Shown one piece after another: positions 1-6,394 of a DNA stretch of 6,792 bases. The DNA is taken from the NCBI RefSeq assembly GCF_938045465.1, contig NZ_CALIBF010000128.1, forward strand, positions 1-6,792. Reading direction: 5' to 3'. Every line of letters begins with the position of its first letter. Position 1 is the stretch's first letter. The notes below the pieces were generated by a model, which ran no database searches, was not told where the DNA came from, and saw nothing but the letters and a program-made list of their open reading frames with translations. The position numbers were made by a program, and so were the translations under genes. Source of the stretch: an uncultured Campylobacter sp. Lineage in GTDB: Bacteria > Campylobacterota > Campylobacteria > Campylobacterales > Campylobacteraceae.

Positions 1-55
1 CTAAAATTCTAAAATTCTAAAATTCTAAAATTCTAAAATTCTAAAATTCTAAAAT
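1..55. repeat. 8-bp tandem repeat (CTAAAATT), at least 6.9 copies
   Basis: Six perfect head-to-tail copies of CTAAAATT fill 1-48 and a seventh, one base short, covers 49-55. The array touches the left window edge, so its full length is unknown. On the minus strand the unit reads AATTTTAG, and the copy nearest the gene supplies the TAG stop of hpf (49-51). Because 8 is not a multiple of 3, three consecutive copies put TAA in all three plus frames and TAG in all three minus frames, so the array blocks translation in both directions. No U-rich hairpin typical of a terminator is visible. Copy-number change here would not alter the Hpf protein. Function is unknown; it may be a simple slippage-prone intergenic repeat. 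Confidence 0.95.
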
Positions 56-591
56 AAGCCGAATTTACCGTCCTTGCGCTTATAAAGCACACGCATTTTA
101 GCGTTCATATCATTGAAAACCAAAAACTGATCGGTGCTTTCTTTCAGCTTATTTAGCGCTTCATCAATCTCTAGCGGTTTATAAAGCTCTAGCTCGGTAG
201 GGACGATTTCATCGACCTCGTCGTTTAAATTTGGCTCATTAGCACCGACCGCATTATCTACGGCATTTTGCTTCATTTCGTCGCGATTTTTGTGAGAATT
301 TACCTTATCGTGGTATCTGCGAAGCACTTTTGAGGCACGCTCTACGATGAGATCGACGGCGGCATAGAGATCTTTATCTTTTTGGCGCACGACGATAGTG
401 TCTTGATGCGCTAAATTTAATGAAAAATCCACCACGAAGCCCTTTTTGCCTTGCTTCTCGTCGGCAGAAATTACACAACGCCCCGAGATAATGTCTAGAT
501 TATATTTTTCTAGCGTCTCAAATGCGTTTTCGACATAATTTTTGATAGCTTCTGTTAGCTCAAACTGCTTACCTACGATATTTAAATTCAT
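49..591 (-). CDS. hpf: Long-form ribosome hibernation promoting factor (HPF/RaiA family)
   Basis: This 180-residue protein matches the two-domain long HPF family, which binds the 30S decoding region and pairs 70S ribosomes into inactive 100S dimers in stationary phase. Residues 1 to about 105 form the S30AE-type domain (start MNLNIVGKQFELTEAIKNYV, then basic helix VERASKVLRRYHDKV). An acidic, probably flexible linker follows at about 106-138. The C-terminal dimerisation domain is seen in EIDEALNKL, FLVFNDM and VLYKRKDGKFGLF, close to the family's YRRKDGxYGLI signature. The protein ends almost at that signature, and its stop codon lies inside the 8-bp tandem array, so a few C-terminal residues common in relatives are missing. 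A good AAAGGAG site precedes the ATG. Only 15 nt separate it from the upstream pilin gene, so co-transcription is likely. Family assignment is firm; the 100S role is by homology. Confidence 0.93.
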   Translation of the reverse strand: MNLNIVGKQFELTEAIKNYVENAFETLEKYNLDIISGRCVISADEKQGKKGFVVDFSLNLAHQDTIVVRQKDKDLYAAVDLIVERASKVLRRYHDKVNSHKNRDEMKQNAVDNAVGANEPNLNDEVDEIVPTELELYKPLEIDEALNKLKESTDQFLVFNDMNAKMRVLYKRKDGKFGLF

Positions 592-606
592 CGTCTCTCC
601 TTTGCA

Positions 607-1140
607 TTATGGTTTTTGAATAGTACGCCTATGATATGTGATCTGTGGCCTTCCCATAACCGCTACATTAGATTTTACTACCACATCTACAAGCGCGGCA
701 TGACTTAAAATTCTGCCCACACTACCGTTCGCAAGACTTTCTGACGAGCCTTGCCCAAAATTACTATAAGCGACGGTATGATTGCCGGGCGCACCCAGCT
801 GTCTATCGAAATATCCGAATGTCACGGTGATATCAAACATCTTTTGAGCCGGATCCTTTGACGGATACTCAAGCGTAATCGTATTTAACGTAGGGTTAGT
901 CGTAGCAGTAGCACCCTTTTCTTTAAGCTCGGTAGTTAGATACTCATGCTTTTGCATAGCAAGGACAGCGAGCTCCGTAGCACTCTGAGCTAGCAGTAGC
1001 GCCTGCTCTCTGCCTTGGATATTATTGACATCGCGAGCCGTCATAGACGCTATAGATAGTGCCGTAATAGCTGTAGTCGCTACAATGATGATAAAAAATA
1101 TGGCTGCTACTAGAGCAAAACCTTTTTGCATAGTTTTCAT
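607..1140 (-). CDS. Pilin-like minor pseudopilin lacking Glu5 (GspK/MshP/PilX-like)
   Basis: This 177-residue protein starts with MKTMQKG followed by FALVAAIFFIIIVATTAI, a class III (prepilin) signal with the probable peptidase cut after Gly7 and a hydrophobic helix at about 8-30. The fifth mature residue is Ala12, not the usual Glu. That is the hallmark of tip-type pseudopilins such as GspK, and of MshP/PilX-like proteins, which cap the pilus. The rest is a small Thr/Val/Gly-rich globular domain without cysteine. The ATG overlaps the stop of the upstream gene by one base (TAATG), and an AGGTGG site lies 7 nt upstream inside that gene, so translation is probably coupled. A second ATG at codon 4 has no visible site in front of it. 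Position in the operon suggests it works with the two upstream pilin-like proteins; the exact system (DNA uptake or secretion) is inferred. Confidence 0.82.
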   Translation of the reverse strand: MKTMQKGFALVAAIFFIIIVATTAITALSIASMTARDVNNIQGREQALLLAQSATELAVLAMQKHEYLTTELKEKGATATTNPTLNTITLEYPSKDPAQKMFDITVTFGYFDRQLGAPGNHTVAYSNFGQGSSESLANGSVGRILSHAALVDVVVKSNVAVMGRPQITYHRRTIQKP

Positions 1141-2213
1141 TAGTACACCACCTGTGCTTTACAAACGTTTAGATCCAGCTCTGCAGGATCGAAATTTCTG
1201 CCGTCGTCTCTCATACATAGTTTAAGCGCAACGGCGCCGTTATCATCCTTAAATCTAAACAAGCTCACGTCCTCGGCTAGTAACGCGCTGCTAGCAACAT
1301 TGTATGAGTTCGCATCGTTTGCAACAGTGCTCCATGGACGATAATTATATTTTAAAACCAAATCAAAATTTTTACTTAATACATTACCAGCATTATCTCT
1401 CATATATACAATACTATCCCTACCCCCTAAATCTGGAACGATCGCGTAGGCACTATGAGCTATATAATACTGCTCGGAGAATTCCTGTGAGTTATCGTTA
1501 TTTGGATTGAGCGGATACTGATTTATCCTGATAGTTTCGCCTTGTATCTTACCACTGCCCGCATTGCTAGGAGTGCCTACAGCGATTAACACACGATTGC
1601 TACCGTCATCTTTAGCTTCTCTATCGTAGCCGAAGCCTATATCTACGCTAGTAGGTGAAGCATCATTCGTAACGACCCTAAAGATAACGGCGACTTGAGT
1701 ATTAGTAGACGATTTACCGTATTCCGTAGCCCTTAAATTTCCAACTATATTAGCCACTTGTGGAAAATCACTACCCAAGGATACCATATTAAATTCAGCC
1801 CTAGTATCTGCTATATAGCCGGCGTTATCCGTATTAGCCGTCCATGTGCTATCTCGTAACTGAGACATTGACATAAAGCCGCTCCAGCCAGGATTTCTCT
1901 TGTTTATATTTCTAGTCTCTACGCTTTGTCCGATCCACTCTATTATGTCATATTTCGGATCGGTAAGATTGCTAATCGGCACAAACTCATTTGTTCTAAG
2001 CTCTCTGCCTATAGTAGAGCTTTTTATTCTATCTTCCAATCGATTTGTTATTAGCATCATCGCATTTTGCGTTCTAGCTTCCAGCTGATTTACTGCCCGC
2101 ACATGCACGTAAGATTTATAGATCTTAGTGTATAGATCGGCGCCAAACATTGAGATAATACCTAACACTACGATAACAAATACAAGCTCTATAAGGGTAA
2201 AGCCTCTTTTCAT
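1140..2213 (-). CDS. Prepilin-type minor pilin/pseudopilin, large (MshO/GspJ-like position)
   Basis: The 357-residue product opens with MKRG|FTLIELVFVIVVLGI, a textbook prepilin peptidase site with cleavage after Gly4 and the conserved Glu at mature position 5 (Glu9), followed by the hydrophobic assembly helix. About 300 residues of periplasmic domain follow, rich in Asn, Asp and Ser. Two cysteines near the C terminus (about 333 and 351) could form a disulfide loop like that of many pilins. It is much longer than a major pilin, so a minor or tip pseudopilin is more likely. An AGGAG site sits 6 nt before the ATG, 12 nt after the upstream pilin gene. Operon order, rather than clear sequence identity, suggests comparison with MshO/GspJ. 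The pilin signal is certain; the specific subtype is inference. Confidence 0.83.
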   Translation of the reverse strand: MKRGFTLIELVFVIVVLGIISMFGADLYTKIYKSYVHVRAVNQLEARTQNAMMLITNRLEDRIKSSTIGRELRTNEFVPISNLTDPKYDIIEWIGQSVETRNINKRNPGWSGFMSMSQLRDSTWTANTDNAGYIADTRAEFNMVSLGSDFPQVANIVGNLRATEYGKSSTNTQVAVIFRVVTNDASPTSVDIGFGYDREAKDDGSNRVLIAVGTPSNAGSGKIQGETIRINQYPLNPNNDNSQEFSEQYYIAHSAYAIVPDLGGRDSIVYMRDNAGNVLSKNFDLVLKYNYRPWSTVANDANSYNVASSALLAEDVSLFRFKDDNGAVALKLCMRDDGRNFDPAELDLNVCKAQVVY

Positions 2214-2225
2214 ATCGCGCTCCTA

Positions 2226-2972
2226 TTAGTTATATCGTCTAGTGACGGTTGTCTGAACGCCGACGCCGATATTAGATAAAAACGCTTTTAAAACGACTGA
2301 TTTAGCGGCACCGTCTCTCGCTACAGCATCGTTTAGATCCGTAGCGGCAACCCTAACCATCTTTATATTAGTAGGGGCGCCATTGGATGGCTGATCGCTA
2401 AGAACACCACTTATATCGGTACCGGTAGCATACTGCGCAGCATTAAAAGGCTCTGCTACATAATCTACATCGACATTAATCCTAGTATTGAGGATAAAAT
2501 CACCTCTACTGCTAGAGCCCACTAAATTACCGACTGTTATATCGGTCGTGAACTGGTCGAAATCGTCGATATCGTTATAACGACCGCCGCCAACCGAAAT
2601 TCCATTTCTACCGAATTGCTTTTTCGTAGCCGGAGCTTGGGAGCTGATTCCACGCCTACTAGCTTCATTCAAAATTCCGGGTCTAACCTCCTTGGTACTA
2701 TTGCCCGAATCATCTACCGACGGATTTACAGTTAGAATTCTATCCATACAACTTGCATCGCCTCCGCACGTAGCGTCATTAGCATACGCGCTATCCCATT
2801 GCGCCTTAGACACGCGCGACATCAAAGCTTTAGCGTTATATACAAGCTCCTCTTTGATCGCAAGGGCGTTTAACTCGGTGGTTTGCGCGACGATACGCGG
2901 GATCGCCATCGTCGTGATCGCCAAAATCACGATGGTAAAGATCAGCTCGATTAGAGTAAAACCTTTTTTCAT
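2226..2972 (-). CDS. Prepilin-type minor pilin/pseudopilin (MshD-like), first gene of operon
   Basis: Read from the ATG at 2972, the protein has 248 residues and begins MKKG|FTLIELIFTIVILAI, a prepilin site with cleavage after Gly4 and Glu at mature position 5. The frame stays open upstream to a TTG at 3014, but that start would place 14 extra residues before the signal and has no site, whereas AGAAAGGA lies 6 nt before 2972. The periplasmic part carries Cys69 and Cys75 (a possible tight disulfide) and NDIDDFD at about 133-139, resembling the D-D-x-D-D-[FY] motif of MshD-like minor pilins. It heads a four-gene minus-strand operon. In C. jejuni, as remembered, ctsT, needed for natural transformation, starts the equivalent divergent cluster near bamD-lon, so a competence pseudopilus is plausible, but orthology is not proven here. 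Confidence 0.84.
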   Translation of the reverse strand: MKKGFTLIELIFTIVILAITTMAIPRIVAQTTELNALAIKEELVYNAKALMSRVSKAQWDSAYANDATCGGDASCMDRILTVNPSVDDSGNSTKEVRPGILNEASRRGISSQAPATKKQFGRNGISVGGGRYNDIDDFDQFTTDITVGNLVGSSSRGDFILNTRINVDVDYVAEPFNAAQYATGTDISGVLSDQPSNGAPTNIKMVRVAATDLNDAVARDGAAKSVVLKAFLSNIGVGVQTTVTRRYN

Positions 2973-2978
2973 CTTACA

Positions 2979-2986
2979 TCCTTTCT
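2979..2986 (-). promoter_or_regulatory. Ribosome binding site of the first pilin gene
   Basis: AGAAAGGA on the minus strand, 6 nt before the ATG at 2972. It decides the start: the longer reading from TTG at 3014 has no comparable site and would disturb the short positively charged leader typical of prepilins. Confidence 0.75.
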
Positions 2987-3007
2987 TTAAAATTTTGAAA
3001 TTACGGA

Positions 3008-3028
3008 AACGCAAACTTACTCTGCGTT
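3008..3028 (-). other. Small inverted repeat in the pilin-operon leader
   Basis: AACGCA (3008-3013) and TGCGTT (3023-3028) form a perfect 6-bp stem with a 9-nt loop. If the TATAAT at 3049-3054 is the -10 box, this lies inside the roughly 70-nt untranslated leader of the pilin operon, well upstream of the ribosome binding site. It could be an RNA hairpin or an operator half-site pair; chance occurrence is possible. Confidence 0.3.
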
Positions 3029-3048
3029 ATCGGCGCTAATTATACTAT

Positions 3049-3054
3049 TGTTAA
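3049..3054 (-). promoter_or_regulatory. Probable sigma70 -10 box of the pilin-hpf operon
   Basis: A perfect TATAAT on the minus strand, preceded by an A/T-rich stretch and no good -35 box, as is usual for the Campylobacter housekeeping sigma factor. Transcription would start near 3042 and give a leader of about 70 nt before the ATG at 2972. No sigma28 or sigma54 motif was noticed. Confidence 0.6.
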
Positions 3055-3186
3055 ACTTAAATTTAGAATTTATCGCGTAAATTTTTTCGATTTACAAAGA
3101 TTTTTAAGCCCGAACGCACAAAAATTTTAAAGAAATTTCATTTTTAAATTTGAATGCGGAATTTAAGCTTGCATTTACTCAAAGAC

Positions 3187-3194
3187 TATAAAAT
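3187..3194 (+). promoter_or_regulatory. Probable -10 box of the bamD-lon operon
   Basis: TATAAAAT on the plus strand, 31 bases before the bamD ATG, with an A/T-rich upstream region and no convincing -35 box. The predicted transcript would have a short leader of about 25 nt containing the AAGGA ribosome site (3214-3218), 6 nt before the ATG. Confidence 0.55.
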
Positions 3195-3224
3195 TACGAG
3201 CTAAATAAATTCCAAGGATTTTTT

Positions 3225-3872
3225 ATGACAAATCTAAGTAAAATTCTATCCGCTCTCCTATTTATCGCGTTTATCGGCGGCTGCAGCGGCAAAGGCGACG
3301 GCGAGCTTTTTAATCTAAGCCCCGAGGCATGGTATTCTAAAATTTTAGAAGATATCAATAACGCCAGCATGGAGGATGCCGAGAAGCACTACACCAGCTT
3401 TTCGAGCGAGCATATCGCCTCTCCGCTGCTTGAGGAGATGACGCTCATTATGGCGTGGGCTTTTGTGGAGGACGAAAACTACGAGAAAGCAAACAAATAC
3501 CTAGACGAATACATCCGCCTCTACGGTACGACGCAAAAGATCGAATACGCGAGATTTCTAAAGATCAGAGCAAATTTCGATTCCTTTAGCCGCCCAAATC
3601 GCAACCAAAAGCTAATGCTAAACAGCATCGATGAAATTCATAAATTTATCGCCGAATATCCGCAGAGCGAGTATCGTCCGCTACTTGAGACGATGCTAAC
3701 GAAGCTCAGGCTTGCAGAGCATCAGCTAAATATCGACATCAAGGATCTTTACCAGCGCACCGACCGCGAAAGTTCTGCCAAAATTTACGAGCAGCGCATC
3801 AAGGAATCCCCGCTAAACGGCACCGACGTCATCAAACCGCGCTCGCCTTGGTATCGCGCGATTTTTGAGTAG
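3225..3872 (+). CDS. bamD: Outer membrane assembly lipoprotein BamD
   Basis: This 215-residue protein has a lipoprotein signal peptide: a short charged start, a hydrophobic core (ILSALLFIAFIGG) and lipidation Cys20. Ser at position +2 predicts sorting to the outer membrane. The mature part is almost all helical with TPR-like repeats (about 34-60, 68-100, 107-145 and 150-175), including the BamD-like segments FVEDENYEKANKYLDEYIRLY and FIAEYPQSEYRPLLETMLTK. BamD works on the periplasmic face of the BAM complex with BamA to fold and insert beta-barrel proteins. It is somewhat shorter than the E. coli protein (245 residues), as is common in epsilonproteobacteria. AAGGA lies 6 nt before the ATG. 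Only 8 nt separate its stop from lon, so the two are surely co-transcribed. An alternative is a general TPR lipoprotein, but the bamD-lon pairing is known in Campylobacter and Helicobacter. Confidence 0.9.
   Translation: MTNLSKILSALLFIAFIGGCSGKGDGELFNLSPEAWYSKILEDINNASMEDAEKHYTSFSSEHIASPLLEEMTLIMAWAFVEDENYEKANKYLDEYIRLYGTTQKIEYARFLKIRANFDSFSRPNRNQKLMLNSIDEIHKFIAEYPQSEYRPLLETMLTKLRLAEHQLNIDIKDLYQRTDRESSAKIYEQRIKESPLNGTDVIKPRSPWYRAIFE
3335..3350. repeat. 16-bp perfect palindrome inside bamD
   Basis: TTCTAAAATTTTAGAA is fully self-complementary. It contains both the CTAAAATT unit of the array at 1-55 and its complement. It lies within bamD codons for Y-S-K-I-L-E, so codon choice may explain it. 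It is near the 5' end of the gene and might fold in the mRNA. Confidence 0.5.
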
Positions 3873-3876
3873 GAGG
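3871..3876 (+). promoter_or_regulatory. Ribosome binding site of lon overlapping the bamD stop
   Basis: AGGAGG shares its first two bases with the bamD TAG stop (3870-3872) and ends 4 nt before the ATG at 3881; a following GAG makes the purine run longer. Terminating bamD ribosomes would sit on this site, which suggests coupled translation. A second ATG at 3890 is also in range, so the lon start may be three codons later. Confidence 0.7.
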
Positions 3877-3880
3877 AGCG

Positions 3881-6394
3881 ATGCAACTGATGCAAAATAC
3901 AACCTTCCCTAGCGATCTGCCTATCATCGTCGAGGACGAGCTATTTTTATATCCGTTTATGATAGCGCCCCTTTTCATCGGCGACGAGCATAACAAAAAA
4001 GCCCTCGATCTAGCCGCCAAAAACGAATCTATGATAATGGTCGTAAGCTCAAAGTCGGAATTTAGCGGCGATAGAAGCTTTGGCGGTATCTATAACGCAG
4101 GTGTCGTGGGCTCCGTGATGAGAACCGTGCCGCTTCCCGACGGTCGGGTTAAAATTTTATTCCAAGGCGCACTAAAAGGCAAAATCGTAAAAGAAATTTC
4201 GCAAGATCCGCTGGTCGCTACCGTCGATATCATCCACGACGAGCGCGGCAACGACCAGAAATTAGACGCACTGGTAAGCGTGCTGAAGGAAAAAACCAAG
4301 ACGCTTAGCACGCTTACGCATTTTTTCCCGAACGATCTGCTAAAGACCATCGACGACGGCACCGACGCAGCGCGCGTTTGCGACCTGATTTTAAGCGCAC
4401 TGCGGCTAAAAAAGCAGGTAGCCTACTCGTTTTTTACCGAGAGCAACTTGCAAAAGCGCCTTTTCAACCTCATCAACTACATCTCCGACGAGATCGAAGC
4501 GCAGAGGCTCGAAAAGGAGATCAAAAGCAAGGTTCATTCCAAGATCGATAAGACGAACAAGGAGTATTTTTTAAAAGAGCAGCTCAAGCAGATCCAAAAG
4601 GAGCTCGGAGGCGACGCCGATCGCGATGTCGAGATCGAGGAGTACCGCAAAAAGCTGGAAGCCAAAAAGCCCTATTTGGGCGAGGATGCCTACAAAGAGA
4701 TCAAAAAGCAGATCGATAAATTTGCCCGCCTTCATCCGGACAGCGCCGATGCGGGACTAGTGCAGAGCTATCTGGACTGGGTTTTGGAGGTGCCTTTTGA
4801 AAAGACCGCCAAGCACAAGATGTCCATCGAGGGCGTTACTACGCAGCTAAACAAAGACCACCACTCCCTGCAAAAGCCCAAGGCACGCATCGAAGAGTAT
4901 TTTGCGCTAAAGCAGCTTTTAGAGCTTCGCGGCACAAGCGGCAAGAAAAGTAAAGAGGACGGTAAAAACGGCGGCGCGATCCTGTGCTTCTACGGCCCTC
5001 CCGGCGTGGGCAAGACGAGCCTTGCGAACTCCATCGCGACCGCGCTTAAACGCAAACTTATCCGTATCGCTTTAGGCGGGCTTGAGGACGTAAACGAGCT
5101 GCGCGGACACCGCCGCACCTATATCGGTGCGATGCCAGGCCGTATCGTACAAGGGCTCATCGAGGCAAATCAGATGAACCCCGTCATCGTGCTTGATGAG
5201 ATCGATAAAATTTCAAGCTCATACAAGGGCGATCCGACGGCGGTTCTGCTTGAAATTTTAGATCCCGAGCAAAACTCGAGCTTTAGGGATTATTATCTAA
5301 ATTTCAACATCGATCTTAGCAAGATTATCTTTATCGCCACGGCAAACGACGTATCTCTCATACCCGCGCCGCTGCGCGATAGGATGGAGTTTATCGAGCT
5401 TAGCTCATACACGCCGCAGGAGAAATTTCAGATCGCTAAAGACTATCTGATCCCTCAGGAGCTGCAGCGCCACGGCTTAAAATCTGCCGACGTAGCGATC
5501 AACTCCACAGCCCTTGCCGAGATCATCGAAGAGTACACGCGCGAAAGCGGCGTGCGAAACCTGCGCCGCCAGATCGCTGCGATCTTCCGCAAAGTCGCGG
5601 TTAAAATTTTAAAAGACAAAGAATTTAAAAAAATCGTCGTTACGACGAAAAATTTAAGCGAATTCCTAAATAAGAAGGTTTTCGAGATCGACGAGGTCGA
5701 AAAGTGCGATCAAATCGGCATCGTAAACGGGCTTGCGTGGACTGCGGTAGGCGGCGACGTGCTCAAGATCGAGGCGGTAAAGATCAAAGGCAAGGGCGCG
5801 ATGACGATCACGGGTCAGCTCGGCGACGTGATGAAAGAATCCGCGCAGATCGCCTTTAGCGTCGTAAAGGTGCTGATCGACGAGGGTAAGCTCAAAGCGG
5901 CTCAAGACGCGAAGGCGGGCGCGGCAAAAGCCCCGCGCGGCGGTAAAAACTCCGCATTGCGCGCAAACGGCGTCGCAGCGTCTAAAAGCCCTGTGGCAGC
6001 GCGAAATTTAGGTGCAGAGGAGAATTTCGAAAGCTCGGAGCAGATTTATAACAAATTCGACCTTCACATCCACGTGCCCGAGGGCGCGACGCCGAAGGAC
6101 GGACCGAGCGCAGGCATCACGATGAGCACGGCGATCGCGTCGATTTTAAGCGAGCGCAAGGTGCGCGCCGATCTGGCGATGACGGGCGAGATCACGTTAA
6201 GCGGCAAGGTGTTGCCGATCGGTGGGCTTAAGGAGAAGCTCATCGCCGCGCACAAAGCCAAAATCGCCGAGGTTTTGATCCCGCGCAAAAACTACGAGCG
6301 CGACCTAGCAGAGATCCCGGACGAGGTCAAAAACGATCTGAAAATAACGCCCGTAGAGCGGATCGAAGAGGTGCTGAAGCTGGCGCTCGTTTAA
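3881..6394 (+). CDS. lon: ATP-dependent serine protease Lon (LonA)
   Basis: The 837-residue protein has the complete LonA plan. The substrate-binding N domain spans about 13-205, followed by a coiled-coil-like helical region (to about 310) with KEYFLKEQLKQIQKELG. The AAA+ module has Walker A GPPGVGKTS (372-380, Lys378), Walker B VIVLDEID (435-442), sensor 1 Asn489 and sensor 2 Arg559. The C-terminal protease domain has catalytic Ser743 in DGPSAG and Lys786 in GGLKEK, 43 residues apart as in E. coli Lon. It degrades misfolded and regulatory proteins in the cytoplasm using ATP. It is about 50 residues longer than E. coli Lon (784): there is a Lys/Gly-rich stretch before Walker A (about 350-364) and an Ala/Lys/Gly-rich insertion at about 673-720 before IYNKFDLHIHVPEGATPKDG. 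All key residues are intact, so it should be active. No HrcA or HspR operator was recognised upstream; transcription is probably from the bamD promoter. Confidence 0.97.
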   Translation: MQLMQNTTFPSDLPIIVEDELFLYPFMIAPLFIGDEHNKKALDLAAKNESMIMVVSSKSEFSGDRSFGGIYNAGVVGSVMRTVPLPDGRVKILFQGALKGKIVKEISQDPLVATVDIIHDERGNDQKLDALVSVLKEKTKTLSTLTHFFPNDLLKTIDDGTDAARVCDLILSALRLKKQVAYSFFTESNLQKRLFNLINYISDEIEAQRLEKEIKSKVHSKIDKTNKEYFLKEQLKQIQKELGGDADRDVEIEEYRKKLEAKKPYLGEDAYKEIKKQIDKFARLHPDSADAGLVQSYLDWVLEVPFEKTAKHKMSIEGVTTQLNKDHHSLQKPKARIEEYFALKQLLELRGTSGKKSKEDGKNGGAILCFYGPPGVGKTSLANSIATALKRKLIRIALGGLEDVNELRGHRRTYIGAMPGRIVQGLIEANQMNPVIVLDEIDKISSSYKGDPTAVLLEILDPEQNSSFRDYYLNFNIDLSKIIFIATANDVSLIPAPLRDRMEFIELSSYTPQEKFQIAKDYLIPQELQRHGLKSADVAINSTALAEIIEEYTRESGVRNLRRQIAAIFRKVAVKILKDKEFKKIVVTTKNLSEFLNKKVFEIDEVEKCDQIGIVNGLAWTAVGGDVLKIEAVKIKGKGAMTITGQLGDVMKESAQIAFSVVKVLIDEGKLKAAQDAKAGAAKAPRGGKNSALRANGVAASKSPVAARNLGAEENFESSEQIYNKFDLHIHVPEGATPKDGPSAGITMSTAIASILSERKVRADLAMTGEITLSGKVLPIGGLKEKLIAAHKAKIAEVLIPRKNYERDLAEIPDEVKNDLKITPVERIEEVLKLALV

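Larger units (their letters stand above)
2973..3224. other. Divergent intergenic promoter region
   Basis: These 252 bases separate the leftward pilin-hpf operon from the rightward bamD-lon operon. They hold one good -10 box for each direction, about 130 bases apart, and between them a very A/T-rich stretch with repeated AAATTT/AAAATTTT words (about 3056-3165) that could bend DNA or bind nucleoid proteins. No tRNA, small gene or clear repressor palindrome was found. Confidence 0.7.

Noticed and set aside
1..55. CRISPR array
   Set aside because: The units are only 8 bp, contiguous and without spacers, so this is a simple tandem repeat.
2973..3014. Longer reading of the first pilin gene from TTG at 3014
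   Set aside because: It would add 14 residues before a prepilin leader that is normally very short, and AGAAAGGA sits 6 nt before the ATG at 2972.
2692..3039. 115-codon plus-strand ORF opposite the first pilin gene
   Set aside because: It mirrors the pilin coding strand, whose prepilin signal is unmistakable, and has no domain of its own.
3153..3175. Inverted AATGC/GCATT around AAGCTT upstream of bamD as an operator
   Set aside because: Only 5 bp per arm with a long spacer in A/T-rich DNA, which is easily chance.
4090..4362. 90-codon minus-strand ORF inside lon
   Set aside because: It is antisense to the Lon N domain, with no supporting features.
5666..5905. 79-codon minus-strand ORF inside lon
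   Set aside because: It lies wholly opposite conserved Lon coding sequence and has no recognisable motif; it is a shadow frame.
5895..6043. Frameshift or mobile insertion in lon
   Set aside because: The frame is continuous, downstream catalytic Ser and Lys are correctly spaced, and no target duplication or terminal repeat was seen; a low-complexity loop is simpler.
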